A DNA stretch of 64,000 bases from Pontibacter roseus DSM 17521 (GCF_000373265.1 NZ_KB890766.1:62187-126186); one strand, 5' to 3'. Shown: positions 18,206 to 27,975, numbered from the stretch's first letter. Made by a program: numbers and translations. Notes: generated by a model not told the origin, from the sequence alone.

Positions 18206-19057
18206 ATGAAAAAGATTCTCTGCCCCACCGACTTCTCAAAAACCGCCACCAAAGCCGCGGAATATGCCGCACTCATAGCCCGACAGGCCGGCGGCCACCT
18301 CACCCTGCTGCATGTCGTGCACCTTCCCATCGTAGATACATCTGAGACGGCCTTGGTGGCCAGTGAGCTGTTGGGGGAGCAGATGCAGGATGCCGAGCAA
18401 CGGCTGAAGGAACTGTGCCTGCGCATGGAAGAGGGCCACGGCGCCAACAGGGGTGGAGGCTTCACCTGTGACTACATCATCAAAGAGGCACTCCTGACGG
18501 ACATAACGGAGCACTTGACCAAGACAAGCGGCTACGACCTGGTAGTGATGGGCACGACGGGCGGCGGCAATGCACTGGAAGAACTGCTGATTGGCAGCAA
18601 CGCCGAGGCGGTGATAGAGCAGGTGAAATGCCCGGTGCTATCGGTTCCCTCCACCGCCGCCAGCCCGCAAATCCGCAAAATCATATACGCCTCTGACTAT
18701 GAGAAAGACGACATAGCCACGCTGCGGGAGGTGCTGGAGTTCGCCTCGCTCTTCGGTGCGAGCGTGGATGTGGTGCATGTCACCAAAGAAGCAAGCGAGA
18801 GCGGCAGAGAGAAGGCGGAGCGTTTCTGGCAGGAACTCCAGCAGACCTTCGTAGGGGCACCTATACGTTTTCAGGAAGTCATCAGCCGCCACCGCGATGA
18901 AGGCCTCCGGAATTACTACAAAGAGACGCAGGCAGACATGGTGGCGATACTGCGCCGCGAAAAAGGTTTCTTGCGTGCCCTCTTCACCCAGAGCCTGGCC
19001 GAGAAGATGACTTATCAGGCCGAAGTGCCGCTCCTGGTGCTCAAAGGCAGAAAATAA
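18206..19057 (+). CDS. Universal stress protein, tandem UspA domains
   Basis: A 283-residue protein made of two UspA folds. The first (1-150) begins MKKILCPTDFSKTATKAAEYA and has the nucleotide-loop pattern VVMGTTGGGNALEELLIGSNAEAVIE, close to the G-x2-G-x9-GS/N ATP-binding signature. The second (155-283) lacks a full Gly-rich loop. This one-good, one-degenerate arrangement is common in Bacteroidota UspA proteins. It probably binds ATP and acts in stress or redox adaptation. Monocistronic with a long hairpin after the stop. Confidence 0.92.
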   Translation: MKKILCPTDFSKTATKAAEYAALIARQAGGHLTLLHVVHLPIVDTSETALVASELLGEQMQDAEQRLKELCLRMEEGHGANRGGGFTCDYIIKEALLTDITEHLTKTSGYDLVVMGTTGGGNALEELLIGSNAEAVIEQVKCPVLSVPSTAASPQIRKIIYASDYEKDDIATLREVLEFASLFGASVDVVHVTKEASESGREKAERFWQELQQTFVGAPIRFQEVISRHRDEGLRNYYKETQADMVAILRREKGFLRALFTQSLAEKMTYQAEVPLLVLKGRK

Positions 19058-19074
19058 TTCAGGTATAATCCTGA

Positions 19075-19122
19075 CCACAAACAGCAGAGGCGGCCTATAT
19101 GGGCCGCCTCTGCTGTTTGTGG
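19075..19122. terminator. 21-bp perfect hairpin between convergent genes
   Basis: Arms 19075-19095 and 19102-19122 are exact reverse complements with a 6-nt loop (tatatg). It lies between the UspA stop (19057) and the stop of the small lipoprotein (19135) and likely terminates both. The stem is unusually long and lacks a T-run. Confidence 0.75.
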
Positions 19123-19134
19123 GTATAACGTATC

Positions 19135-19521
19135 TTACAGACCTGTTTCCATCTGTACCGCGTTTTCATCAAAGATATAGGCGAGGTCGGCGCTGCACAT
19201 TTCGCAGTTGTAGCGGTCAAATGCCTCCACAGCGCGGGCCAGCGTCAGGTTACGGAACGTACTTTGGCAGGTGATGAGCACCGGGCAGTCGTGCTTCTGG
19301 TGGAAGGTGTCCGCGGACTCGTCCAGGCAGATGTACACGCGCTTCTTCTCCACTCCTTTGAAAGAATAGTACTCAGGTTTGGGCCGTCTTTGCTGCTGCA
19401 CGGTGTCGGCTTTGGCGGTAGGCTGTTGTGCTGCTGCTTGTGGCTGGTCGGTGTCAGGTGATTGGCAACTGGCCAAAGCAATGAGCAGGCAAAACAGACC
19501 TGCAGTGGCGCGTTTCATCAT
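19135..19521 (-). CDS. Small lipoprotein with Cys-rich C-terminal domain
   Basis: A 128-residue protein starting at MMKRATAGL; an in-frame extension to 19551 adds 10 residues before the signal. The lipobox is LASC with Cys at about residue 19. A Gln/Pro/Ala-rich linker leads into a compact C-terminal domain with KKRVYICLDES, HQKHDCPVL, TCQS and YNCEMC. The same pattern, (R/K)VY(L/I)C-x-Ser-(Y/F)H-x5-C-x-VL-x2-C, ends the thermonuclease encoded just upstream. It is exported to the envelope; the Cys/His spacing suggests metal binding or disulfides. Confidence 0.8.
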   Translation of the reverse strand: MMKRATAGLFCLLIALASCQSPDTDQPQAAAQQPTAKADTVQQQRRPKPEYYSFKGVEKKRVYICLDESADTFHQKHDCPVLITCQSTFRNLTLARAVEAFDRYNCEMCSADLAYIFDENAVQMETGL

Positions 19522-19567
19522 AGGTATGGCGTCGTAGAGAATGGCTTTCATTCAAAAATAAGCGCTT

Positions 19568-20410
19568 TTATCCGGGGCTGCAAGTTTTGTCGGCGCGGCG
19601 GTTGTGTTCCCGTATTGCGGCGGCCTCAGTCACGGTCAGCACCTTTTCTTTGCATCGTTTCAAGACGGAGCAGTTCTGGGAATAGTGGTACACGGCAGAA
19701 CCGGAGCTATCGCAGAGGTATACCTTTCGGGTTGTGGCGCCGGCAGGTACAGCGGCTTTGCTGTTGTCAACGGGCTTCGGTTTTTGTTTACGGAAGTCCC
19801 AGGGAGCCACAGGGTTGGGGTCCTGCCAAAGGCCTCGCTTGAAGCGGCGAGCATCCGCCTCCAGGTTCTCCAGCGTCTTGTCTTTGGAGTAGGCCTTGTA
19901 GTGCCAGGCGAAGCCTTCACGCACCAGTTCCTGGTTCAGGTTGCGGCCGTCAGGCAGTATGATGGTGCCCACGGTGCGGCCGTAGCGGTCTTTGTTGTGC
20001 TCAATCAGGCGCACGCTTTTGCCGAAAGCGAGGTCGGATGCGAACTGCTTGGCCCGCTGCCCGTAAGCCTGGTTTTTTTCAGGCGTGTCCACTCCGAACA
20101 GCCGTACCGTCACGGTCTGGCCGTTGCGCAGCAGCTCAAAGGTGTCGCCGTCCTTCACGCCCACCACTTTATCGCCGGGAACCGTGGGGGCTGGCCGGGA
20201 GTCTGTTGCCGGTTGGTTGCTTTCTGGCTCACGCGCAGCAGGAGGGGTTTCCTGGGCTGCAGGAGGGGCGCTAGGCTGTGGCTGTTCCTGCTCTTGCAGC
20301 GTACCTTGGCGCTGCCGGAACTCTTCGCGGGCCTTCTCCCGGTCCTGGTTACAGGAAGGGGAGGCAAGCAGGAGCAAGGATAGGAGAAGGTATAGAAGGC
20401 TTCTGTTCAT
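19568..20410 (-). CDS. Lipoprotein thermonuclease (SNase) with Cys-rich tail
   Basis: A 280-residue protein with lipoprotein signal (Cys near residue 20, ASPSC), a Pro/Gln/Glu-rich spacer (about 25-75), and an SNase domain (about 78-205). Active-site residues are kept: Asp in VKDGDTF, Arg and Glu in VRLFGVDTPEKNQ, and Arg in KDRYGRTVG. It is a Ca-dependent nuclease acting outside the cytoplasm. After the nuclease comes a 50-residue tail (RKVYLCDSSGSAVYHYSQNC, then SVLKRC) that matches the C-terminal domain of the neighbouring lipoprotein 19135-19521. The 46-nt spacing and shared strand suggest an operon. Confidence 0.93.
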   Translation of the reverse strand: MNRSLLYLLLSLLLLASPSCNQDREKAREEFRQRQGTLQEQEQPQPSAPPAAQETPPAAREPESNQPATDSRPAPTVPGDKVVGVKDGDTFELLRNGQTVTVRLFGVDTPEKNQAYGQRAKQFASDLAFGKSVRLIEHNKDRYGRTVGTIILPDGRNLNQELVREGFAWHYKAYSKDKTLENLEADARRFKRGLWQDPNPVAPWDFRKQKPKPVDNSKAAVPAGATTRKVYLCDSSGSAVYHYSQNCSVLKRCKEKVLTVTEAAAIREHNRRADKTCSPG

Positions 20411-20609
20411 GGGGCAAAGGTGCTAAATTCTTCGGGTAAAGCCACACGTGTAATCGCCTCAGTGCCCGAAAAGCGTCAACAAACTACGCCTTCCAAGCCT
20501 TCGACCACCATGGGTTCACCTATGGTTCACATACGTTCCTTCACCACTTTTCAGGTATAGCTGAAGCCGTTGTTTCTGTAATGTATAGAAGGCGGTTAGG
20601 GCGCAAAGT

Positions 20610-22631
20610 CTAGACGAGTTCGGGCTCTTCCTGCTCAGCCGGCATAAGGGCTTTTTGCGGTGCCGGCTCAGGTGTCGCGTGTGGCAGCGTGAACATGAAG
20701 TTGCTGCCCTTGCCGGGCTCGCTCTCTACCCAAATGGTACCGCCGTTCTGCTCTACGAAGTCCTTGCACAGGGACAAGCCAAGACCGCTGCCCTTTTCGT
20801 TGGCGGTGCCGCGGCTGGAGTAGTTGCTTTTGCCAAACAGTTTCTGCTGCACTTCCGGTGTTATACCTACGCCCGTATCTTTCACCGACACAAACAGCAT
20901 ACCCTGCCGCACAAAGGCTGAAAGCGTGACATGGTCACCGGCTCTGCAGAACTTGATGCCGTTAGAGATGAGGTTACGAAGCACCAGCCGTATCATGTCC
21001 TTGTCAGCGAATCCGGCCAAATCGGGAGAAATGGTGTTCTCCAGCCTGATATCCTTGCCGCTGGCCATGGGAAGCAGGAGCCGGATATTTTCATCAGCCA
21101 GTTCACGGAGCACGATGGGCTTGGCGTCTACTTCGAATCCGTCCATTTGGGCTTTTGCCCAGTCAAACAGGTTGTCGAGCATCCACAACACGTTCTGCTG
21201 TCCTTTTTCCAGGCTGTTGAACAGGCCTTCCTGCTTGTCGGCGGGCACTTTGCCCATGGCCATCACGTGCAGCAGGCCTTTCAGCGCCACCAGCGGCCCC
21301 CGCAAGTCATGCGCGATGACAGAGAACAGCTTATCCTTGATGGCGTTTAATCGCTTGAGTTCCTCTTTCTGCTTCTCCAGCTGCTCCGCCTGCATCGTAA
21401 GCACTTTCTGGTGCTGACTGAGTGCCTCGTTCTTCTGCATAATCAGCTCATGCTTCTGTGTGAGCATCTGGTTGATGCGCCCTCGGTGCTGCCTTCCTTT
21501 GTAGAATCCGTAGGCCACCATGCATGCCAGGAGCAGCAACGTGACGGTGAAGTACTGTATGATGTTCTTCTGCTCCAACTCCTTCAGGTTGAGTTCCTGC
21601 TCTGCCCGCAACAGCTGGTTTTCCTGGTCCTTCTGGGCTGTCTCGTATTTCACCCGCTCCTGTGCCATTTTGGTGGCGGCCTGTTCGCTGTTGATGCTGT
21701 CGCTGTAGGCCATTTGCAAGGTGAGGTAGTGGTGCGCCATATCGTAGTTTCCCATGGCGGTGTAGATTTTGTCGAGCACCGAGGCGTTGTGCTTCGCCTC
21801 TACCTTTCCGGCATAAGCCTGCGCTATCTCTAGGCTCTCCAACGCGTTATCGACTGCTTTCTCATACCGCTTTGCCAACAGGTAGGCTTCTGCTTTACCG
21901 CGTAGGGCGTATACCTTGTCGTGAGCACTGTTGAGTTTCTCGGCCAGCGGGAGCGCCTTGTTGAAATAGGTCAGAGCCGTGTTGTAGTCGCCTTTGCCAT
22001 TATAGGCATTGCCCATGTTGATGAGGGAAATCAACACGCCCTGGTTATCCTCCAGGCCTTCCTCCATGGGAAGCGCGTAGCGGTAGTAGAGCAAGGCGCG
22101 GTCAAACTTGCCCTGGGATAGGAACACGTTGCCAATGTTGGTCATGGTGGCGCTCATGGAGGCGGTATCCTTGGCGAGCGTGGCAAGGGAAAGGGATTTC
22201 TTGTAAAAAGGCAGTGCCTCTTTGTAGTTGCCCTGGTTGAAGTAGATGTTGGCGATGTTGTTGTAACTGGCGCTGATGTCCTTGGGGTCGCCTGCTTTCT
22301 CGCGGAGCTGGAGAGACCGGTAGTAGTAGGCCACGGCGCTGTCCAGGTCACCCAGCAGGTAATAGCCCGAGCCGGTGGCGTTATAGGCTTTGGCCAGCAG
22401 TTTGTCGTCGCCCACCTCCCGGGCAAGCTCTACCGCCTTTGTGCCATAGGTGACGGATGTCTTGGGGTTGGAGTCCTGGTGGGCGCTGCTGAGTTCGCAG
22501 TAGATTTCCGCCTTGCGGCTCAGTTTATCCGTTCCCTCTAGCTCCGCTCGCAGGTTTTTGATGACGTTCTCGTTCTGGGGCGCCAGGACGGAAAGCAGCA
22601 AGAGGCACCTGGTCAGGAGTAACAATAGCAT
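20610..22631 (-). CDS. TPR-containing sensor histidine kinase
   Basis: A 673-residue protein with an N-terminal hydrophobic segment (signal/anchor), roughly seven tetratricopeptide repeats (residues about 45-310, e.g. NIANIYFNQGNYKEALPFYKKSL), a coiled coil, one membrane helix (about 362-382), and a DHp with the H-box FSVIAHDLRGPLVALKG. The HATPase has N-box NLISNGIKFC, DTGVGI and GSGLGLSLCKDFVEQNGG. The TPR sensor would be periplasmic and the kinase cytoplasmic, a common Bacteroidota design. No response regulator lies beside it. A long palindrome sits upstream of its start. Confidence 0.92.
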   Translation of the reverse strand: MLLLLLTRCLLLLSVLAPQNENVIKNLRAELEGTDKLSRKAEIYCELSSAHQDSNPKTSVTYGTKAVELAREVGDDKLLAKAYNATGSGYYLLGDLDSAVAYYYRSLQLREKAGDPKDISASYNNIANIYFNQGNYKEALPFYKKSLSLATLAKDTASMSATMTNIGNVFLSQGKFDRALLYYRYALPMEEGLEDNQGVLISLINMGNAYNGKGDYNTALTYFNKALPLAEKLNSAHDKVYALRGKAEAYLLAKRYEKAVDNALESLEIAQAYAGKVEAKHNASVLDKIYTAMGNYDMAHHYLTLQMAYSDSINSEQAATKMAQERVKYETAQKDQENQLLRAEQELNLKELEQKNIIQYFTVTLLLLACMVAYGFYKGRQHRGRINQMLTQKHELIMQKNEALSQHQKVLTMQAEQLEKQKEELKRLNAIKDKLFSVIAHDLRGPLVALKGLLHVMAMGKVPADKQEGLFNSLEKGQQNVLWMLDNLFDWAKAQMDGFEVDAKPIVLRELADENIRLLLPMASGKDIRLENTISPDLAGFADKDMIRLVLRNLISNGIKFCRAGDHVTLSAFVRQGMLFVSVKDTGVGITPEVQQKLFGKSNYSSRGTANEKGSGLGLSLCKDFVEQNGGTIWVESEPGKGSNFMFTLPHATPEPAPQKALMPAEQEEPELV

Positions 22632-22704
22632 AGAGGCATCAGTGAAGGTTTGAAAGTCGGCGACTCATTTCACTTTGGTGTAGCAATTTATACTATTTTA
22701 TTAA

Positions 22705-22750
22705 ATTTTAGCTACTATGGGAATATAAATATACCCATAGTAGCTAAAAT
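22705..22750. terminator. 17-bp perfect inverted repeat downstream of sbcC
   Basis: Arms 22705-22721 and 22734-22750 are exact reverse complements separated by the 12-nt AT-rich loop aatataaatata. It lies 47 nt past the sbcC stop and about 74 nt before the kinase start on the same strand. It could be a terminator for sbcDC or an operator; there is no T-run. Confidence 0.5.
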
Positions 22751-22796
22751 GCTATAGGTTGTAAACCAACCCTATAGGAGAGGCGGTAAAAGAAAT

Positions 22797-25700
22797 CTAG
22801 GCCACCACCTCAACCGAGCTTACTCCGCCTGCCCGTTTTTTCACTACAATTTGTGTGCTGATGCGTTCCTTTAGTGCCTCTACGTGCGAAATGATGCCAA
22901 TCATCTTGCCACTCGCCTGCAGGTTCTCCAGCGTGGAAATGGCCGCATCCAACGTCTCTGCATCCAGTGTTCCGAAGCCCTCGTCAATGAAGAGCGAGTT
23001 GATTTGGGTGCGTCGCCCGGCCAAGTCTGAGAGTCCCAAGGCCAGGGCCAGGCTCACCAGAAAGCTCTCGCCCCCTGACAACGTGTTCATGGGGCGCACC
23101 GCCTCCGCCTGGTAAGTATCCACAATGAGTAGCTCCAAGTCCTCCTCGGAAGACTTGAGGATGCGGTAGCGGTCGTTGAGCCTGTGCAGGTGTCGGTTAG
23201 CCAGTTCCACCAGCCGGGCCAGCGTGAGGCCCTGGGCGAAGCGGCTGAACTTGTTGCCATCGGCGGAGCCAATCAGGTTGGCCAGTTGGTCCCAGCGGTT
23301 GCATTCCTGTTGCTGTACACGCAGCTGTTCGGCTAGTTCCAGGTTCTTCTCGCGCTGCTGCCTGTCCTGCTCCAGTACCTGCTCGTAGCGGGCGCGGGAA
23401 GCGATGAGCTCGCGCTGTTGCTGTGTCTTTTCCAGGTATAGCTGCTGGATGGTCTCCATACCTGCCGTGGTCAGTTCCTGTGAGATAGTCTGCTCCAGCT
23501 CGTGCTGCACATCGGTGAGGGTGCGGCGGAGCTCTGTCAGGTGCTTCTCGGTCTGGACCTTTAGGTTGGCCAGCCGGGTGGCCTCGTCTTTGTCGAGCAG
23601 CATCTGGCTCAGCACCTCGATGGTCTCGATGCCCTGCTGCTGCAGCACGCGTAGCAGGCCGTCGCGCAAGTCGTCGAGCATCGACTTGTTTTGCTGGTGG
23701 GTATGCTGATACTCCTGGTGGCGTTGGCGATTCTCCTGTAGCTCCTGCTGCTTGCGTTGGTGTATGGCGCGGGCCTCTTCAGCTTGTATAGCGCGTGTCT
23801 TCAGCTCCTGGTGGGCCTGCTGGCGCTCCTGTTGTGGGTTCTTATCGCCGAAAAGTGCTTGCCGGTCAGTCTTGCATTTCGTGAGTTGGGTATGCTGTTC
23901 TTTGAGTGCCGCCTGGCGCTCTTCCTGCTCTTTTTGTTTCTCCCGTACCTTAGCCTCCTGGTTTTTTACCAGTTCCTTCAGTTCGATGAACCGCTCACGC
24001 ATGGCGTCCAGAGCCTGCTGTTTCTGCTGAAACTCCGCGGCCTGCTGCTCCAGGGTCTGCAGCAGTTGGGAGCGGGTTTCGGTGGTATACTGCAGGCCAT
24101 AGGAAATAGCAAAAGACGCTGCCATCTGGGTATGCGCCACCTGCTGCTCCTGTTCATCTTTGAGTTGTAGCTGGAGTTTTTCCAGTTGGATTTGCTGGTG
24201 CCTGTGTGATTGCATCAGTTGGCTGATGCTGGCCTGTAGCCGAAGTTGGGACTCGCGCTGTTGCTGGGCCTGCTGGTTTATACCCTCCAACTCACGACTA
24301 AGGGCGCGGACCTGGGAGAGCGTCTGCTGCAACTGACTGAGCTCCTGCTGTTGCGATTGCAAGAGCTCGTTCAGTTTCTCTATTTCTTCAATGGCTATAC
24401 CTGTGCCAGGGGCAGTAGCAGCGAAGTTATGGCGCAGTCGCTCCACCTCTGCATTAGTTTCCGTTTTGGCAGTGGACGCCATCTGGGACTTTTGCTGCAG
24501 GGTGTTGAGCTGCAGCTGCAGGGCCGTGGTGGCGTGCTGCAGTTCTGCCACCAGTGTCTGCTGTGCGTCGCGCCGCTGTACCTCCTCCGGCAGATTGAAG
24601 GTATGGCCTGTTTCCAGAAAGGGGTGGTGCTTGGAGCCACATAGCGGGCAAGGCTGCTCTGCCTGCAAGGTATGGCGGTCGGCTTCATACTTTTGTATCT
24701 GCTGTTGCAGGTGTACCAGCTTCTGCAGGTCCTGGAGGTGGGCGGCGGCTTGGGTATGCTGGTGCTGGGTCGCCACCAACTGGGCCTGCTGCGCTTGTGT
24801 CTCCTGTTCGTACTGGGTAAGGGCTTGTGTCGTTTCCTGCAGCTTCTGCTGTTGCAGTGTGTGTTGCTTGGCTAGTTCCAGCAGCTTTTCATAGCGGGAC
24901 AGTAAGAGGGGTTGTTGCTGGGCCGACTGCTCCAGTTGGTCTATGGTTTTATCAGAGAGCAGTGATTGCAGCTGCGCCAGCTTCTCCTGTTTTAGGGTAT
25001 CAGATGCCTGCAGCTGCGCCTCGGCCTGCTGCAGGAGCATGCCTTGCTGCTCGCGCTGACTCGCTTCCTGCTGCAGTTGGGTCTGCAGTTCCTGTTGCTC
25101 TTGCTGGTTACGTTTGATGTGCTGCTCTACCTCCTGCAGGTCGCGCAGGGTCTGCCGGAACTCTGGCAGGTGCTCCCGTAAATCCTGCAGGCGCTCATGC
25201 TGCTGTAGCCAGCCCTTCAAGACTGTGGCTGCCTCGGTGAGTTTGTCCCGCTCCACTTGTTGCTCCTGAAGCAATGCCTGTTCCTGCCGTAACAGTTCAT
25301 CAAACACCACATAGGCGTTCTTGTCTTTCTGGTAGGCATCCCGCACGGTCTGCAGTTGGTGGTCCAGCTGCAGGACTTGGGCCAGGAGAGGCTCGAGTTT
25401 CTGTACTGCCTCCTCTTGTTGCTGGTGTGCCTTGCCCGCCTCGGTAGCCACCTTGCCGGATAGTTCCAGCTCCGCCTCCAGCACCGGAATGCGATTCACC
25501 AGTGTCTCCAGTTGTGACTGCACCTGCACCAGCTGACCGCTGGCCACTTCAATTCGGGTGAGTTGCCCTTCGTACTGACGGGCCTGTTCGTGCTGCTGCA
25601 GTTTCTGGAAGTCGGGTCGTAGGCGCTCCAGTTTCTGCTCCTGTTCCTGTAGTGTGGCCTGCTGCTGTTGTGACCGGGCCTGCAGGTGCTGTACCCGTTG

Positions 25701-26441
25701 CAGCCACTGTTGCTGGTTCTGCAGGGTCTTGGTTTCCTGGGCCAGTGTTGCCTCTTGTTCTGAGAGCTCTACTATAGCTTGCTCATACCCCTGGCGCTGC
25801 TCCTCCGGCAGTAACTTGCTGTCCTGCAGGCGGCGCTCCAGGTCCTCCTTTTTCTGGCGCTCCGTCTTTGCCTTCTCGTAGGCGAATTTCGATATCTCGG
25901 AGTAGATGCCGGTGTCGGTGATTTTTTCCAGCAGGCTGCTGCGCTCGTTGGGGTTGGCTTTGAGGAAGCGCGCGAAATCACCTTGGGAGAGCATGACCGA
26001 GCGAAGGAACTGGTTGTAGTCCAGGCCGCATATTTCGGCAACTTTGTCAGGTACCTGGCTGGGTTTGAGGTCAAGGAGCGCATCGGCTTCAAAGTCATGC
26101 AGCTCCATGTGCACGGCCTGAATCTTGCCCTCCACCTTGCCGCGGCTGCGGCGCAGGTGCCACTTGGACCGGTATACCTTGCCATTGGCCTCGAACTCCA
26201 CCTCCGAAAAGCTCTCCGCGGTATGGCGCGTCATCAGCTCCAGGGGCTTGTCGGAGCTGTGGCGGTGCACAAGCCCGTACAGGCCCACTGTGATGGCATC
26301 CAAAATGGTCGTTTTGCCTGCCCCGGTAGGACCAGTGATGGCAAACAACCCCGCATCTGCTAGTGGGCTTTGGTCGAAACGGATTTCATGTTCCCCCTTG
26401 AGCGAATTAAGGTTCAGGAAGCGTACGGAGAGGATTTTCAT
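22797..26441 (-). CDS. sbcC: SbcC-type exonuclease ATPase subunit
   Basis: A 1214-residue Rad50/SbcC protein. Walker A GPTGAGKTT is at 37-45. Two very Gln/Glu-rich coiled-coil arms flank the zinc hook CPLC at 598-601, almost exactly mid-protein. The C-terminal lobe has signature LSGGESFLVSLALALGLSDL and Walker B NSLFIDEGFGTLD. With SbcD it forms the nuclease complex that processes hairpins and double-strand ends. The length matches family members. sbcD lies 153 nt upstream in the same orientation. Confidence 0.96.
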   Translation of the reverse strand: MKILSVRFLNLNSLKGEHEIRFDQSPLADAGLFAITGPTGAGKTTILDAITVGLYGLVHRHSSDKPLELMTRHTAESFSEVEFEANGKVYRSKWHLRRSRGKVEGKIQAVHMELHDFEADALLDLKPSQVPDKVAEICGLDYNQFLRSVMLSQGDFARFLKANPNERSSLLEKITDTGIYSEISKFAYEKAKTERQKKEDLERRLQDSKLLPEEQRQGYEQAIVELSEQEATLAQETKTLQNQQQWLQRVQHLQARSQQQQATLQEQEQKLERLRPDFQKLQQHEQARQYEGQLTRIEVASGQLVQVQSQLETLVNRIPVLEAELELSGKVATEAGKAHQQQEEAVQKLEPLLAQVLQLDHQLQTVRDAYQKDKNAYVVFDELLRQEQALLQEQQVERDKLTEAATVLKGWLQQHERLQDLREHLPEFRQTLRDLQEVEQHIKRNQQEQQELQTQLQQEASQREQQGMLLQQAEAQLQASDTLKQEKLAQLQSLLSDKTIDQLEQSAQQQPLLLSRYEKLLELAKQHTLQQQKLQETTQALTQYEQETQAQQAQLVATQHQHTQAAAHLQDLQKLVHLQQQIQKYEADRHTLQAEQPCPLCGSKHHPFLETGHTFNLPEEVQRRDAQQTLVAELQHATTALQLQLNTLQQKSQMASTAKTETNAEVERLRHNFAATAPGTGIAIEEIEKLNELLQSQQQELSQLQQTLSQVRALSRELEGINQQAQQQRESQLRLQASISQLMQSHRHQQIQLEKLQLQLKDEQEQQVAHTQMAASFAISYGLQYTTETRSQLLQTLEQQAAEFQQKQQALDAMRERFIELKELVKNQEAKVREKQKEQEERQAALKEQHTQLTKCKTDRQALFGDKNPQQERQQAHQELKTRAIQAEEARAIHQRKQQELQENRQRHQEYQHTHQQNKSMLDDLRDGLLRVLQQQGIETIEVLSQMLLDKDEATRLANLKVQTEKHLTELRRTLTDVQHELEQTISQELTTAGMETIQQLYLEKTQQQRELIASRARYEQVLEQDRQQREKNLELAEQLRVQQQECNRWDQLANLIGSADGNKFSRFAQGLTLARLVELANRHLHRLNDRYRILKSSEEDLELLIVDTYQAEAVRPMNTLSGGESFLVSLALALGLSDLAGRRTQINSLFIDEGFGTLDAETLDAAISTLENLQASGKMIGIISHVEALKERISTQIVVKKRAGGVSSVEVVA

Positions 26442-26594
26442 GAGGTGATGTTACTGTTTTGGAATCGATTGAAAGTCTGCAGGGTCTTCCTTTTGGAGCA
26501 CATAAAGTGCTTACTGGAGCTGCTAAGGCTGCGAGGTCAGTTTCGGGGAGCGAGGTAAATTCCCAACGCTTACTTCTCTCACTTCAACACGTGA

Positions 26595-27824
26595 TTAACT
26601 TTCCTCTCCCTGCCCCATCAGCTCCAGAAGCTCCGAGAAGGTAGCGATGAGTTCGGTGTGGTCGGAGTCGGGAAAGGTGCTCTGGCAGCGCTTCAAGAAC
26701 ACGTCCTGCTCGCGCAGGGAATGCAGGTCCACTTCTTCCCGCACCTGCTGCTCCAGCGTCTGCCGGGCGGCTTTGATGATGGGCGGGCGGTGGATGAGTA
26801 GTTGCAGTTGGTCGTTCTTCAGCATGAGTATTTCCTCCAGTTGCTGGTTCAGGTCGGGGAGGGGAGCCTCCAGTTCTACCTGAAGCTCGGCCCAGGCCGG
26901 TATGGTATAGGCGGTGTTATCGTAAGCGGCCAACTTCTGTTTCACCTCTTCCAGCGGGCCTTTGAAGCGCACCAGTTTGCGGCAGACAGGTATAGCCAGC
27001 TCTTTCAGGTCAGCGAGTTTTCCTGCTTCAAAATCCAGCACATACACCACTTTCTTATCTGACACTTCACTAAAGCTGAGGGGAATGGGGGAACCGGAGT
27101 AGCGGATGTGACGTGCGCCGTTGACCAACTGCGGACGGTGCAGGTGGCCTAAGGCAACGTAGTCGAACTCCTTCGGGAACTGGTCTGCCCCAATCTGTCC
27201 GAGGTTGCCCACGTGAATCTCCTTCTCGCTGTCGGAGGCCGAGCCACCGGCGGCAAACAAGTGCCCCATGGCCACTACCGGTATACCTTGTGTTTTATAT
27301 ACCGCAACATGCGGCACGAAGGCGGCGTAATGGGCGGCTATACCTTGTTTGATACGCGACTCGCGCTCTTCATAGCTTTCGCCCGGCACCGACAGGCGCA
27401 CATCGCGGTCGCGGAGGAAAGGAACGGCACAGACCACCAACTCCAGTTCACCATTTTTGTCGCGTAGTTCGATGAGCTCATCCAGCGGGTCGGCTGAGGC
27501 GCCACCTATCACCTTGATGTTGAAGCAATCGAGCAGTTCCTTAGGCGCGTTGAGCGTGGAGACGGAGTCGTGGTTGCCGCCGGTGATGATGATGTGGCGG
27601 CAGCAGGTGGCGCATACCTTCGTCAGGAAGTTGTAGTACTGGCGCAGGGCTGTGTTGGAGGGGGCGCCCGTATCGAATACATCGCCGGACATGAGGAGTA
27701 CCTCTACCTGCTCCTGTTCAATGGTTTGCAGCAGCCAGTCCAGAAAGTGCTGGTGTTCTTCGGTCCGTTCTAAGTTGACGAGGCGCTGGCCGAGGTGCCA
27801 GTCTGAAGTATGTAGTACGCGCAT
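26595..27824 (-). CDS. sbcD: SbcD-type nuclease subunit
   Basis: A 409-residue Mre11/SbcD-like metallophosphoesterase. Motifs in order are TSDWHLGQRL (residues 6-15), SGDVFDTGAPS (46-56), GGNHDS (about 82-87), an internal AMGHLFAAGG and the final ALGHLHRPQ. The metal-binding set is complete. It supplies the nuclease activity of the SbcCD complex. It is the first gene of a two-gene set with sbcC. Confidence 0.96.
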   Translation of the reverse strand: MRVLHTSDWHLGQRLVNLERTEEHQHFLDWLLQTIEQEQVEVLLMSGDVFDTGAPSNTALRQYYNFLTKVCATCCRHIIITGGNHDSVSTLNAPKELLDCFNIKVIGGASADPLDELIELRDKNGELELVVCAVPFLRDRDVRLSVPGESYEERESRIKQGIAAHYAAFVPHVAVYKTQGIPVVAMGHLFAAGGSASDSEKEIHVGNLGQIGADQFPKEFDYVALGHLHRPQLVNGARHIRYSGSPIPLSFSEVSDKKVVYVLDFEAGKLADLKELAIPVCRKLVRFKGPLEEVKQKLAAYDNTAYTIPAWAELQVELEAPLPDLNQQLEEILMLKNDQLQLLIHRPPIIKAARQTLEQQVREEVDLHSLREQDVFLKRCQSTFPDSDHTELIATFSELLELMGQGEES

Positions 27825-27975
27825 GTCCCTGTTCCTTTCTCCTTTGCAGCCCTAAGTTACATTAATGTATACCTATACTGCAAGTTGGTTATATAACTTT
27901 TTGAAGAGAAATGTATAGCAAAAGTGCTATATTAGTGGAAACGGGGGCATCCGAAGCGACAGGGGAACGATTTCC

